A DNA stretch of 50,741 nt, taken from positions 1 to 50,741 of IMG/VR virus record IMGVR_UViG_3300025483_000018, one strand, 5' to 3'. Each line of letters begins with the position of its first letter. Positions within the stretch are counted from its first letter, which is position 1. Below are positions 1-11,500 of the stretch, one piece after another. Below the pieces are notes generated by a model. The model saw only the letters and a list, made by a program, of their open reading frames with translations, searched no databases and was not told the DNA's origin. This DNA is from a virus. Position numbers and translations under genes: made by a program.

Positions 1-1
1 T

Positions 2-3000
2 GCAACTCAAAATATAACTTTAGATTCTAATGTTAGAGTTACAAATGAAAATCTTCTTAGTATTGGTAATGAACTTTCTGAATTAACAATTAATAGTGAT
101 CCTGAAGGATCTAATATTAATAAAATAGGAGGTACATCCCTAAAATTAAATACTGAAGGTGGTTTAATTGAATTTAAGATATCGGATGAACCAATATTAA
201 CGTTATCTCAAAATCCAGATGGCACTGTTATATTATATAATCAAGGTGTACCTACATTAGAAGTTAATACTCAAGGTATAAATTTAAGTTCATCTTATAA
301 TCCAGACTATTCAGCAATTACTGGACCTTCAGAAATATGTATTGATCCTGCAGGTATTGGTGATAATACTGGTACGGTTAGAATAAAAGGTGATTTGATT
401 GTTGATGGTGAACAGTTTATTGTAGACTCTTCGAGGATAGAACTTGCCGACTTTAATGTAGGTATTGCTTCTACTGTAGCTACAAACGCACTGCTTGATG
501 GTGCTGGTATTGGTATTGGTTCTACTGGTATTCGCAAGACTCTTGTTTACGATACTAGTTCTGATGCACTGAAGTCAAGTGAGAACTTTGATCTTGTAAG
601 TGGTAAAGTATATAAAATTGGTGAGACAGAGCATCTAAGCTCTACTCATTTAACTGTACCAAATTATAATGTTGTAGGTACAGGTACAGTAGGTATTCTA
701 TCTGCAACTACAGTATTTGGACATATTGATGGTATCCTTAATAAACCAGGTAATACTTGGTTTGTTTCTACTAATGGTAATGACTCTCATATTGGTGATG
801 ACTATAACCAACAGTTTTTAACACTTGAACATGCACTTAGTGTTGCACAATATGGTGACATTATCGATATTGCTTCTGGGGATTATGAGGAAGTATGTCC
901 TTTAACAGTTCCTGCAGGTGTAACCATTAAGGGTTCTTCAATTAGAAGCACATCTATTATACCAACAGATGCTACTAAAACTCAAGATATATTCAAATTA
1001 AATAATCTATCTACAATAGAAGATCTTACGATCAGGGGTTGTTGTTATGATTCTATCAACGACACTGGTTATGCTTTTTCCTATGATGTTGGTATTGCAA
1101 TCACAACCAGATCACCTTATATTCAGAGAGTTACCGTTCTTAATAGGGGTTCTGTAGTATCTTCTTCTGACCCATATGGTTTTGATACTGCTGATGCTGG
1201 TCGTGGTGCTAAGGTTGATGGTTCATTGGTTGACCCTAGTTCAATTGAAGCGGGTATGCTCTTTAATGAGGTAACCTTCTTCACACCAAATCAAAAAGGT
1301 TTGGTGATGACTAATGGTGCTCGTGTTGAGTATCTGAATTGTTTTCATTATTTTGCCGATGAGGGTATTTGTGGTGTTGCTGGTACTACTGGTATTGGTG
1401 GTAATGCAAACGCAAGAGTTAGAGTTGTTGGTCTATCAACAATACCAACAGCAAATGATGTTATTAAACTATATTCTGGTGGAGTGGGTGTCGCAACGGG
1501 TACAGTTGTATCTCATGACTCTGGTCTAATTACTATTTCTGGAAAAGGAACTGGTAAGTTTAGTTCTAATGTTGGTACGGGTACGACGCAAGATGTCCGT
1601 ATTTTCCAATCTGACGGAACAACTCAGGTAGGTACTGCAGATACAATTACATTTGCAGACTATAAGATGTTTGGAGCCGAGATTAGATCGGTATCTTGTG
1701 CATTTGAATATGGAAATAAAGGTGTTGTTGCTGATGGTAATGGTGTACAATTAAGATTATTTGCCGCAAACTTTAACCATATTGGTTCTGGTAAGGACTT
1801 TAGTAATGATGATACACTAGTAGTTCAGGATAATGAAATTAGTGAAATAAATGATGGTCAGATTTCTTATGTGAGTATCGACCAAAAAGGTGACTTTAGA
1901 GTTGGTGAGACATTCTTTGTAGATCAAGAAACTGGCAATGTTTCTTTTGCAGCAACAACAGGCATGACGGTTGCAAATGCCTTCACTGTTGTTGGTGGTG
2001 GAAACACAATGACTATCACTGATGATAGTATAACCACTACTGAAGTTCTAACTTTAGATACTAATGCTGGAAGAGTTGATATCAATGATCGACTTCATGT
2101 AACTGGAGTATCAACTTTCTTTGAAAGGGTAATCTTTGACAGTACTAATTCTATTCAGATTCCTGTCGGTAATGTTGTTGAAAGAGATTCAGTAGGTACT
2201 GCAGTAACTGGTCAGATTAGATATAATAGTGAATACTCTACATTTGAAGGATTTGGACCAGGTAATGCTTGGGGATCTCTTGGTGGTGTAAAAGACGTTG
2301 ATCAGGATACTTACATTGTTCCAGAAACTGGTCCCGGAACAGATGAAGATATTTTATATTTTTATAACGATGGTACTAATAGTGCTCAGTTAAGTGAAAC
2401 CCATTTTCAATTGAATACTCACTTAAATGCAACTGGTGTTGTCACTGCAACTTCATTCTATGGTGAAGGTGGTGCTCTAACACTTGGTGGTCAATATACA
2501 CCTGTCGATGCACCTACTGATGGTGATTATATTGGAGGTGCAGCAATCAATACATTCAATGGTAATACAAAGATTGTAGATAGTATTGATGAGTTAAATG
2601 AATTAGCATTTAATATTGTTAGAAATACTGCTGTTACTGAAGTTGACTTTGTTTCTACACCTGAGGTTGGTGGATCACCATTAAATGTTTCTCTTAATAT
2701 TACACACTCTGGTAATGCAAATAGATATGACGTTACTTGGGGTGATGGTACTCAGAGTTTAGATCAGTCTGCCTCTACAATTGCTCATACTTACACACAA
2801 CCAAATGGTGCGATATTACCAATAACAGTAACAGCAAGAAATAATACTGGTGTTGGTGCAGGTCACAGTCAGACTCTTCTTAAGAGTGATTATATTACTA
2901 TCTACACTCCAGATCCAGTTGTTGATTTTGATTTCTTTGCAGCATCTAGTGGTGGTTCTGCACTAAATCTATGGGATGATGGTGATATAGTTCATTTTGA

Positions 3001-5551
3001 GAATGATACGACTAATGTATCTGGTTTTGCTGTTGACTATACGGTGAATTATGGTGATGGATCATCTGACCAAATTTCTTCAAATGCTGTTCCTGGTGGT
3101 GTAGGTGGTGGTAGAACCTCGCATACATTTACTAATGCTACAGAAACTGATACTGTTTATTCTGTAGTAACCACACTTAATAGTCATCCTGCTGCTGACC
3201 CTGCTGTTATTCCTTCAACAGATACGCAAACATTTAAGGTTTATTCTGAGCATACTCCATCTTTTGATACAACTACTTTAGTTGGTATTAATAGTCTTTC
3301 TGCTAGTGGTTTTCCAGTAGTATTTACAAATACCACTGAAGACACTGTTGGTAGTTTTGCAACCTTTGGAAACACTTATACCTGGACATGGGGTGATGGA
3401 ACTACAAATGATATAAATGTTGGAAGTAATTCTGCTGGTGATAATGATGTAGATATTTCACATACATTTGCATTAAATGCTTCACAGCAAATAAGTGGAG
3501 TGACATCAACATTTAATGCCGATCTAACATTATTCACTAGTCATACATCATCACCATTTGTTGCTACTAATGTTACAATTTCAGTAGAACCAGAAGTAAG
3601 ATCAATCTTTGCTGGTGTTGCTACTGTTATTAGTGATAGAACTGGTGATAATTCACAGGATCTATACTCTGGTGTAGATTTATTTGGTGAAGATAGATCT
3701 GTTGGTAATTTCACCAATACTTCTCATAATGGTGAAGATTATGTATATGCTTGGGGTGATGGCACTTCTAATGATGTGATACCTGATAATGTTTCTGCCG
3801 GTGGAACATCAGCAACAATTGATCATTCATTCCAAGGTTCTGCGGGTAATAAAACTGTAACATTAACAGCAAATGGAACACCAGGAACTCTTGTTCAGAA
3901 TGGTAGAACCTCTATAGTAACCATGGAATTGCATGATGTACCTGCAGCCCCAACAGCAATTACTTCTGTTAATCTATCAATGAATACATCTTCTCAAGGT
4001 AGTTCACCATATCTTTGTGCTGGTGCTACAAGAAATGAGTCTGGTGTTGGTATTGAAACTGGTTCTAGTGTGATTAGATATGTAACAACTACACCAATTA
4101 GAACTAATTATATCTCTAATATAAATGGTTCTCATACTGGCACTCTTTCTGCTAAATTGAATGGTGTCGATACTGGTAGCAAGGCATTTACAACTGCAAC
4201 GAGTGAATCTGGTATATTTGATGATCTTGAAATTTCTGGAGAAGGTGATGCACACGATAAAATATCTGCATCTACATATCCTTCAAGATTTTATCAGGTC
4301 TTCACTGCAAGAGTTTCTAAACCATTATCAGAAATATCTGATGGTGTTAATGATTATGGTCTGGCACATTCTACTTTAGGAACTGCTGGTATAACAACCT
4401 TTGTGAAAGATGATCTAAATACTACACCTACTACATCAGCAGGGACTTTGAGTGAAAGTTCTGGTGGTACGAAGAGGTATATATCGGGTATTCCATATTA
4501 TGATAGTGGTGGTCCAACACTAACTATGACTGGAGCAACAGTAACAAACTTTACTGGACAGACATATCAAAATACAACAACACCTGTTAATATTGATGCA
4601 GGTAGTAATTATGAATCAACCTCTGGTAGTATTATAAGTACTAATAATTATACTTATGCACAAGTTGATGGGGCAACGACTTTTATAGATTCTACTTATA
4701 ATGTTCCTCTTGCAGATACTGGAGTCGGTTCACCTTATACATTTGGTTCTTTGTTAATACCAATCACTTCTAATAGTATAAGATCAGTGCAAGACATTAA
4801 AATACGTGCCAAGAATCCTACAGGTACAGGATTATATGCAACAAATAGTACAAAGGTTCAAGTACATACTACAGAACAAAGTGGTATTAGTGAAATTTTA
4901 ATTGCAGTTACAGACTCATTAGGTAACGGTGTTTATACCGATGATGGTGTAAGAATATTTGACTTTAGTTCAGATACTACTGACAATCCATCGTATACTA
5001 GTTCTACTAATTTCTACACCAATTCACCATACACTGAATCAGGTGACCCAGGTGTTGCCGGAACCAAAGAAGCAACTATTAGATTGGGTGTTCTTGAGCA
5101 TAATGTTGTTGATTATTCTACTGGTTTCTTACCAGTTGGACCTGATAGAAGTGGTGATACTGGAACTCAGTACTTTACATTTGCATTCAGAAGGCAGGTT
5201 GTTGCAAACTTTGACATCAATATCACTAGCACTAGTGGTGTTGCAGGAGTTTGGATTGCAGCACCAGGAACACAAATAGACACAACTTCTGGTCTCAATG
5301 GTTGGTTGAGAGCAGATACACCTTATGCTGGATCTGGTATACCTGGATCTGGAACGGGTGGTAATAGCAGTGATGGTTGTGCATCAAATAGTGGGGATCG
5401 AATATTACCATCTACGGCACTAAGTGGTGGGTATACAATGACACTCGGTAGTGAGAACATGAGTAATGCTACAGGAAATGTGGTTTTAGTGAGAATCGCA
5501 TTAACTTCGGGACAATCAATAACAAATCTTAGTGTAGGGGAGGCAAACTGA
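2..5551 (+). CDS. Giant tail-fibre/adhesin protein with beta-helix and PKD-like domains (5' end outside window)
   Basis: The frame is open from base 2, so the true start lies upstream and the visible part is a C-terminal fragment of about 1850 residues. Counting from the first in-window codon, there is a DPAG-x-GDNTG fibre module near residues 110-215. A right-handed beta-helix/DUF1565-like module follows at about residues 250-650; it opens with a FVSTNGNDS-type strand followed by GDIIDIASGDYEE and VPAGVTIKG. Four PKD-like Ig domains have WGDG or YGDG turns at about residues 913, 1017, 1130 and 1251, each followed by a HTY, HTF or HSF strand. The C-terminal domain is rich in Gly, Ser and Thr and resembles the end of the 12926-18610 protein. 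No enzyme active site was recognised. A role in host-surface attachment is inferred from family and neighbours. The stop codon overlaps the next ATG by one base, suggesting translational coupling. Confidence 0.85.
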   Translation, partial: ATQNITLDSNVRVTNENLLSIGNELSELTINSDPEGSNINKIGGTSLKLNTEGGLIEFKISDEPILTLSQNPDGTVILYNQGVPTLEVNTQGINLSSSYNPDYSAITGPSEICIDPAGIGDNTGTVRIKGDLIVDGEQFIVDSSRIELADFNVGIASTVATNALLDGAGIGIGSTGIRKTLVYDTSSDALKSSENFDLVSGKVYKIGETEHLSSTHLTVPNYNVVGTGTVGILSATTVFGHIDGILNKPGNTWFVSTNGNDSHIGDDYNQQFLTLEHALSVAQYGDIIDIASGDYEEVCPLTVPAGVTIKGSSIRSTSIIPTDATKTQDIFKLNNLSTIEDLTIRGCCYDSINDTGYAFSYDVGIAITTRSPYIQRVTVLNRGSVVSSSDPYGFDTADAGRGAKVDGSLVDPSSIEAGMLFNEVTFFTPNQKGLVMTNGARVEYLNCFHYFADEGICGVAGTTGIGGNANARVRVVGLSTIPTANDVIKLYSGGVGVATGTVVSHDSGLITISGKGTGKFSSNVGTGTTQDVRIFQSDGTTQVGTADTITFADYKMFGAEIRSVSCAFEYGNKGVVADGNGVQLRLFAANFNHIGSGKDFSNDDTLVVQDNEISEINDGQISYVSIDQKGDFRVGETFFVDQETGNVSFAATTGMTVANAFTVVGGGNTMTITDDSITTTEVLTLDTNAGRVDINDRLHVTGVSTFFERVIFDSTNSIQIPVGNVVERDSVGTAVTGQIRYNSEYSTFEGFGPGNAWGSLGGVKDVDQDTYIVPETGPGTDEDILYFYNDGTNSAQLSETHFQLNTHLNATGVVTATSFYGEGGALTLGGQYTPVDAPTDGDYIGGAAINTFNGNTKIVDSIDELNELAFNIVRNTAVTEVDFVSTPEVGGSPLNVSLNITHSGNANRYDVTWGDGTQSLDQSASTIAHTYTQPNGAILPITVTARNNTGVGAGHSQTLLKSDYITIYTPDPVVDFDFFAASSGGSALNLWDDGDIVHFENDTTNVSGFAVDYTVNYGDGSSDQISSNAVPGGVGGGRTSHTFTNATETDTVYSVVTTLNSHPAADPAVIPSTDTQTFKVYSEHTPSFDTTTLVGINSLSASGFPVVFTNTTEDTVGSFATFGNTYTWTWGDGTTNDINVGSNSAGDNDVDISHTFALNASQQISGVTSTFNADLTLFTSHTSSPFVATNVTISVEPEVRSIFAGVATVISDRTGDNSQDLYSGVDLFGEDRSVGNFTNTSHNGEDYVYAWGDGTSNDVIPDNVSAGGTSATIDHSFQGSAGNKTVTLTANGTPGTLVQNGRTSIVTMELHDVPAAPTAITSVNLSMNTSSQGSSPYLCAGATRNESGVGIETGSSVIRYVTTTPIRTNYISNINGSHTGTLSAKLNGVDTGSKAFTTATSESGIFDDLEISGEGDAHDKISASTYPSRFYQVFTARVSKPLSEISDGVNDYGLAHSTLGTAGITTFVKDDLNTTPTTSAGTLSESSGGTKRYISGIPYYDSGGPTLTMTGATVTNFTGQTYQNTTTPVNIDAGSNYESTSGSIISTNNYTYAQVDGATTFIDSTYNVPLADTGVGSPYTFGSLLIPITSNSIRSVQDIKIRAKNPTGTGLYATNSTKVQVHTTEQSGISEILIAVTDSLGNGVYTDDGVRIFDFSSDTTDNPSYTSSTNFYTNSPYTESGDPGVAGTKEATIRLGVLEHNVVDYSTGFLPVGPDRSGDTGTQYFTFAFRRQVVANFDINITSTSGVAGVWIAAPGTQIDTTSGLNGWLRADTPYAGSGIPGSGTGGNSSDGCASNSGDRILPSTALSGGYTMTLGSENMSNATGNVVLVRIALTSGQSITNLSVGEAN

Positions 5552-8500
5552 TGTCTATTATAGATTCTAGAAAGGTTGATTACCTTTGGAAAAAATTAGG
5601 TTATGGTAAATCGAAGACTGATGTCAATTCGATTAAAAATGCTACAAACGAATCAATACCATCACCTTTGTTTTTGCGAGGTGATCTGATTTGGGCACAA
5701 TCTGATGTTATACCATCAGTTATACCTTCTTCTTCTCTTGAGGCGGTACAAGTATACCCATCAACATCACCAGTAGAATCAGTAATTGATATTACTGCTT
5801 CACCAAATAGAACTTGGAAAACAAATTCTATTGATTGGATACCACCAGAAATTGGTGATACCTACCAGGTCAAAGTATATGTTCATACCTCTGGTGATGC
5901 TGCTAATGCTGCCTCTAATGGAACTCAGTTATTTGCTGCTGGTTCTGGTAATAACGATGAGTGGTTCTTTGATTATCAGTCTGGTTTACTTCACTTTATT
6001 GGTACGAACCTTCCTAATGGTATTAACTTTAGTGGTAAAAGTATATACATTTCTGGTGCAAGATATATTGGTGTTAAAGGTGTACCTGCCCCAGGTGCTG
6101 CAATTACATTCTCATCTGTTGGTGTTGGATCTAATTTCTCTGTAACTGGATTCTCTACATTTACAAATACTGTTGATATTAACAACGGTGCATATATTGA
6201 TAATGTACAAATTGGAATAACTGGTGATAATGAAATTGATACTACCACTGGTAATTTAATTATTGATTCGTTTGAGGGTACAGTTACTGTAGATGATAGG
6301 TTAATTGTTGTAGGTTTATCTACTTTTAATTCTGATGTTGACTTTGATTCGAATGTAAATATTGACTCTACTTTGATTGTTACTGGTGTATCAACATTCA
6401 CTGGAAATATTGATGCTAATGGTGACTTAGATGTTGATGGTTACACTGAACTTGATACCGTTAATGTATCTGAGAAACTAAATGTCGTTGGTGTATCAAC
6501 CTTTGGTTCTGATTTAGATATCAATGCCAATGTGGATATTAGTGGTGACTTAGATGTTGATGGGTATACCGAACTTGATACCGTTAATGTATCTGAGAAA
6601 CTTAATGTTGTAGGTGTATCTACATTTGAATCTGATGTGGACATTAATGCTAATGTAGATATTAGTGCTGATCTGGATGTTGATGGTTACACTGAACTTG
6701 ATACCGTTAATGTATCTGAGAAACTTAATGTCGTTGGTGTTTCTACATTTGGTTCTGATCTAGACATTAATGCCAATGTGGATATTAGTGGTAATCTGGA
6801 TGTTGATGGGTATACGGAGTTAGATACCGTTAATGTATCTGAGAAACTTAATGTTGTAGGTGTATCTACATTTGAATCTGATGTGGATATTAATGCCTCA
6901 GTTAACATTAGTACTAATCTAGATCTTATTGGTGATCTAGATGTAGATGGTTACACTGAACTTGACACTGTAAACGTTTCTGAGAAACTTAATGTTGTTG
7001 GTGTCTCTACATTTGAATCCAATGTAGACATTAATGCGTCAGTTGATATTAGTAGTGATCTAACGGTTGATGGAACAACAGATATAGATGAACTCAATGT
7101 TGTAGGTGTCTCTACATTTGGTTCTGATGTAGACATTAATGCGTCAGTTGATATTAGTACTAATTTAGATGTTGTTGGTGACTTAGATGTTGATGGTTAC
7201 ACTGAGTTAGATACCGTTAATGTATCTGAGAAACTAAATGTCGTTGGTGTTTCTACATTTGGTTCTGATCTAGACATTAATGCCTCAGTTAACATTAGTA
7301 CTAATCTGGATGTTATTGGTGACTTGGATGTCGATGGGCATACTGAATTAGATAATGTTAATGTCTCCGAAAATGTTTTAGTTGTCGGTGTTGTAACAGC
7401 AACTTCATTCCAAACCGGTGCGGAAGGTTCTGCAATCAGAGTTAACTCTGATTCTATTACTGGTCCTTCTACGATTACCATTGATCCTGCTGGTATTGGT
7501 GATAACACTGGTTTGGTTATTATTGCTGGTGATCTTCAAGTAGATGGCACCCAGACTATTATTAATAGTACTACTTTAAGTGTTGATGATCTTAATATCA
7601 TGCTTGCTGATGGTGCTGTTAATGATGCTGCAGCAGATGGTGGTGGTTTCACAGTTCAGTCTGGCGATGGTAATAAGACTTTTCAATTTGAAGCAACTGG
7701 TGATAATTTTGGTGCTTCTGAACATATCAATCTTGCAACTGGTAAAACCTTAAAGATTGCCAATACTGAGGTTCTGAGAAGTGATCTATTGACTGTAGCA
7801 AATGCTGCACTGTCTGGTGTCACTACTATTGGAACTACACTTGACGTAAATGGTGATCTGGATGTTGATGGTTACACTGAACTTGATACGACTAACATTT
7901 CAGAGACACTGAATGTAGTTGGTCTAACTACACTTGGTTCTAACGTAGATATTAATGCTGACCTAGATGTTGACGGTACTACAGAACTTGATGGTCTGAA
8001 TGTTGATGGAACTACTACACTTGATGGTACTACTATTGATGGCACACTTGTAGTTAATGGTGATATTGATTTAAGTGGAGACATTGATGTTGATGGTTAC
8101 ACTGAGTTGGATACAGTCAATGTATCTGAGAAACTAAATGTCGTTGGTGTATCAACCTTTGGTTCTGATGTTGATATTAATGCCTCAGTTAACATTAGTA
8201 CCAATCTAGATGTTATTGGTGACTTAGATATTGATGGGTATACGGAGTTAGATACAGTTAATGTCTCAGAAAAACTTAATGTCGTAGGTGTCTCTACATT
8301 TGGTTCTGATGTAGACATTAATGCGTCAGTTGATATTAGTGGTGATCTAGATGTCGATGGTTACACTGAACTTGACACTGTAAATGTTTCGGAGAAACTT
8401 AATGTCGTTGGTGTATCAACCTTTGGTTCTGATGTAGACATTAATGCGTCAGTTGATATTAGTGGTGATCTAGATGTTGTTGGTGATCTAGATGTTGATG

Positions 8501-11500
8501 GTTACACTGAGTTGGATACAGTCAATGTCTCAGAAAAACTCAATGTCGTTGGTGTATCAACCTTTGGTTCTGATGTTGATATTAATGCCTCAGTTAACAT
8601 TAGTACCAATCTAGATGTTGATGGGTATACCGAACTTGATACCGTTAATGTATCTGAGAAACTCAATGTTGTAGGTGTCTCTACATTTGGTTCTGACTTA
8701 GATATCAATGCCTCAGTTAACATTAGTACCAATCTAGATGTTGTTGGTGATCTGGATGTTGATGGTTACACTGAACTTGACACTGTAAACGTTTCTGAGA
8801 AACTTAATGTCGTAGGTGTATCTACATTTGAATCTGATGTGGACATTAATGCCAATGTGGATATTAGTGGTGAACTAGTAGTTGATGGTACTTCTGATCT
8901 TGATCATCTTAATGTTGTTGGTCTTTCTACCTTTGCCTCTAATGTTGACATTAATGCTGACCTAGATGTTGATGGTTACACTGAGTTAGATACAGTCAAT
9001 GTATCTGAGAAACTTAATGTCGTAGGTGTATCAACCTTTGGTTCTGATGTTGATATTAATGCTTCAGTTAATATCAGTACTAATTTAGATGTTGATGGTT
9101 ACACTGAGTTAGATACAGTCAATGTATCTGAGAAACTTAATGTCGTAGGTGTATCAACCTTTGGTTCTGATTTAGATATCAATGCCTCAGTCAACATTAG
9201 TACCAATCTAGATGTTGATGGAGATACTGAACTTGATGGTCTAAATGTTGATGGAACCACTACACTTGATGGTACTACTATTGATGGCACACTTGTAGTT
9301 AATGGTGATATTGATTTAAGTGGTGACTTAGATGTTGATGGGTATACCGAACTTGATACCGTTAATGTCTCAGAAAAACTTAATGTCGTAGGTGTCTCTA
9401 CATTTGCTTCTGCAGTTGATATCAATTCTGACGTAGATATCAGTGGTGAACTGGTAGTTGATGGTACTTCTGATCTTGATCATCTTAATGTTGTTGGTCT
9501 TTCTACCTTTGCCTCTAATGTTGACATTAATGCTTCTGTTGATATTAGTGGTGAACTAGTAGTTGATGGTACTTCTGATCTTGATCATCTTAATGTCACC
9601 GGACTATCAACTTTTACTTCTAATGTTGACATTAATGCTTCTGTTGATATCAGTGGTGAACTGATTGTAGATGGCACTTCTGACCTAGATGAACTTAATG
9701 TTGTTGGACTATCTACTTTTACTTCTAATGTTGACATTAATGCTTCTGTTGATATTAGTGGTGAACTAGTAGTTGATGGTACTTCTGATCTTGATCATCT
9801 TAATGTTACTGGTATAGCAACAATCTCTGAACGTTTAGATGTTAATGGTGATCTTCATGATATATCTGGAACGATTTCTCTTGATAATGTAGATGTATCT
9901 GGTATTGTTTCTGCAACTAGATTTGATGGTGATCTTAACGCACTTGGTAATACTTACTATGTTGCTGCAACTGGTTCTGATTCAAACTCTGGTGATAATA
10001 TTAATGAACCATATCTAACAATTGCAAAGGCACTGACAGTTGCAACTAGTGGTGATATTGTTTATGTTGGTGCTGGTATATTTGAGGAGACTTGCCCACT
10101 TACGGTTCCTTCTGGTGTAACTATCAGGGGTGCTGGTCTAAGAGCAACCACAATTAGACCAACGGATGCAACGAAGACTAATAATATATTCTTACTAAGT
10201 GATGTCTCAACAGTTGAAGACTTTACGATCAAGGGTTCATACTATAATTCTACTGATGATACTGGTTATTCATTCTCATATGCATCTGGTATTACAATTG
10301 CAACTAGATCACCTTACATTCAGAGAGTTACCGTTCTCAACAGAGGTTCTGTAGTAACTTCTGATGACCCATATGGTTTTGATACTGCAGATTCACCACC
10401 AACAAGTTACACTGCTGGTCGTGGTGCTAAGGTTGATGGTTCTGTAATTACATCTAGTTCAATTGAAGCTGGTATGCTCTTTAATGAGGTAACCTTCTTT
10501 ACACCAAACCAGAAAGGTGTGATTCTTACGAATGGTGCTCGTGCTGAATATCTAAATTGTTTCCATTATTTTGCATCTCAGGCAATCTGTGGTGTTGCTG
10601 GTACAACTGGTATTGGTGGAAATGCAAACACAAAATTGAGGTTTAGTAATCCAAACGTAACACCATCTGCCAATGATATTGTCAAACTCTTCAATGGTGG
10701 TGGCGTTGGTATTGCAACAGGTCAGATTGTAACTTACTCCAGTGATTATGCCACTATCTCTGGATTGGGTACAGGAACATTTACATCAGTTGGTACTGGT
10801 ACCACTCAAGATATAAGATTCTTCCAAGCAGACGGAACAACTCAGACTGGTGTTGCAGATTCAATTCTTCTAGCAGACTACACCATGTTTGGTGCAGAGA
10901 TGCGTTCTGTTGGTTGTGCTGTTGAGTATGGTACTCAGGGTGTTGTTGCTGATGGTAATGGTGTCAAACTTAGAATGTTTGCTACTAATTTTAACCATGT
11001 TGGATCTGGTAAAGACTTCAGTAATGATACGACTCTTACCATTCAAGCAAATGAAGTTGTTGAACTGAACAGTGGAACAGTTTCTTATGTAAGTATTGAC
11101 CAAAGTGGTGACTTTAGAGTCGGTGATTCACTGTTTATTGATCAAGAGACTGGTAATGTAAGTTTTGCTGCTACATCTTACAGTCTTGATGTTACTGGTA
11201 CCATTGATGTTACTGATGGTACTGATACATCAACTTTAACACCAACATCAATAACAGTAGGTGGTCTTCAGTTAGCATCTAATCAACTATCTTCACTGTC
11301 TGGTGATATTACAATTGATCCTTCTGGATCTAGTAAGACAATTGTTCAGGGTAACCTTGATGTTAATGGTACACTGAATGCATCTGTTGTTAATATTGAT
11401 GCTATTCAGAGAGGTGATACATCAATCTCTATTGCAGATACTGGTACTGATGGAACTATTATTTTCTATACTGAAAATAATGAAGCATTTAGAGCAAATA

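Noticed and set aside
395-397. TTG at 395 as start of the first fibre gene
   Set aside because: The frame is open without stop from base 2 and encodes a continuous fibre-like sequence; the true start must be upstream of the window.
6441-9425. Minus-strand open frames rich in Ser/Thr/Pro over the fibre repeats
   Set aside because: They are antisense shadows: the repeat codons of the plus-strand fibre lack stops on the other strand. No start signals, and the same frames recur once per repeat.
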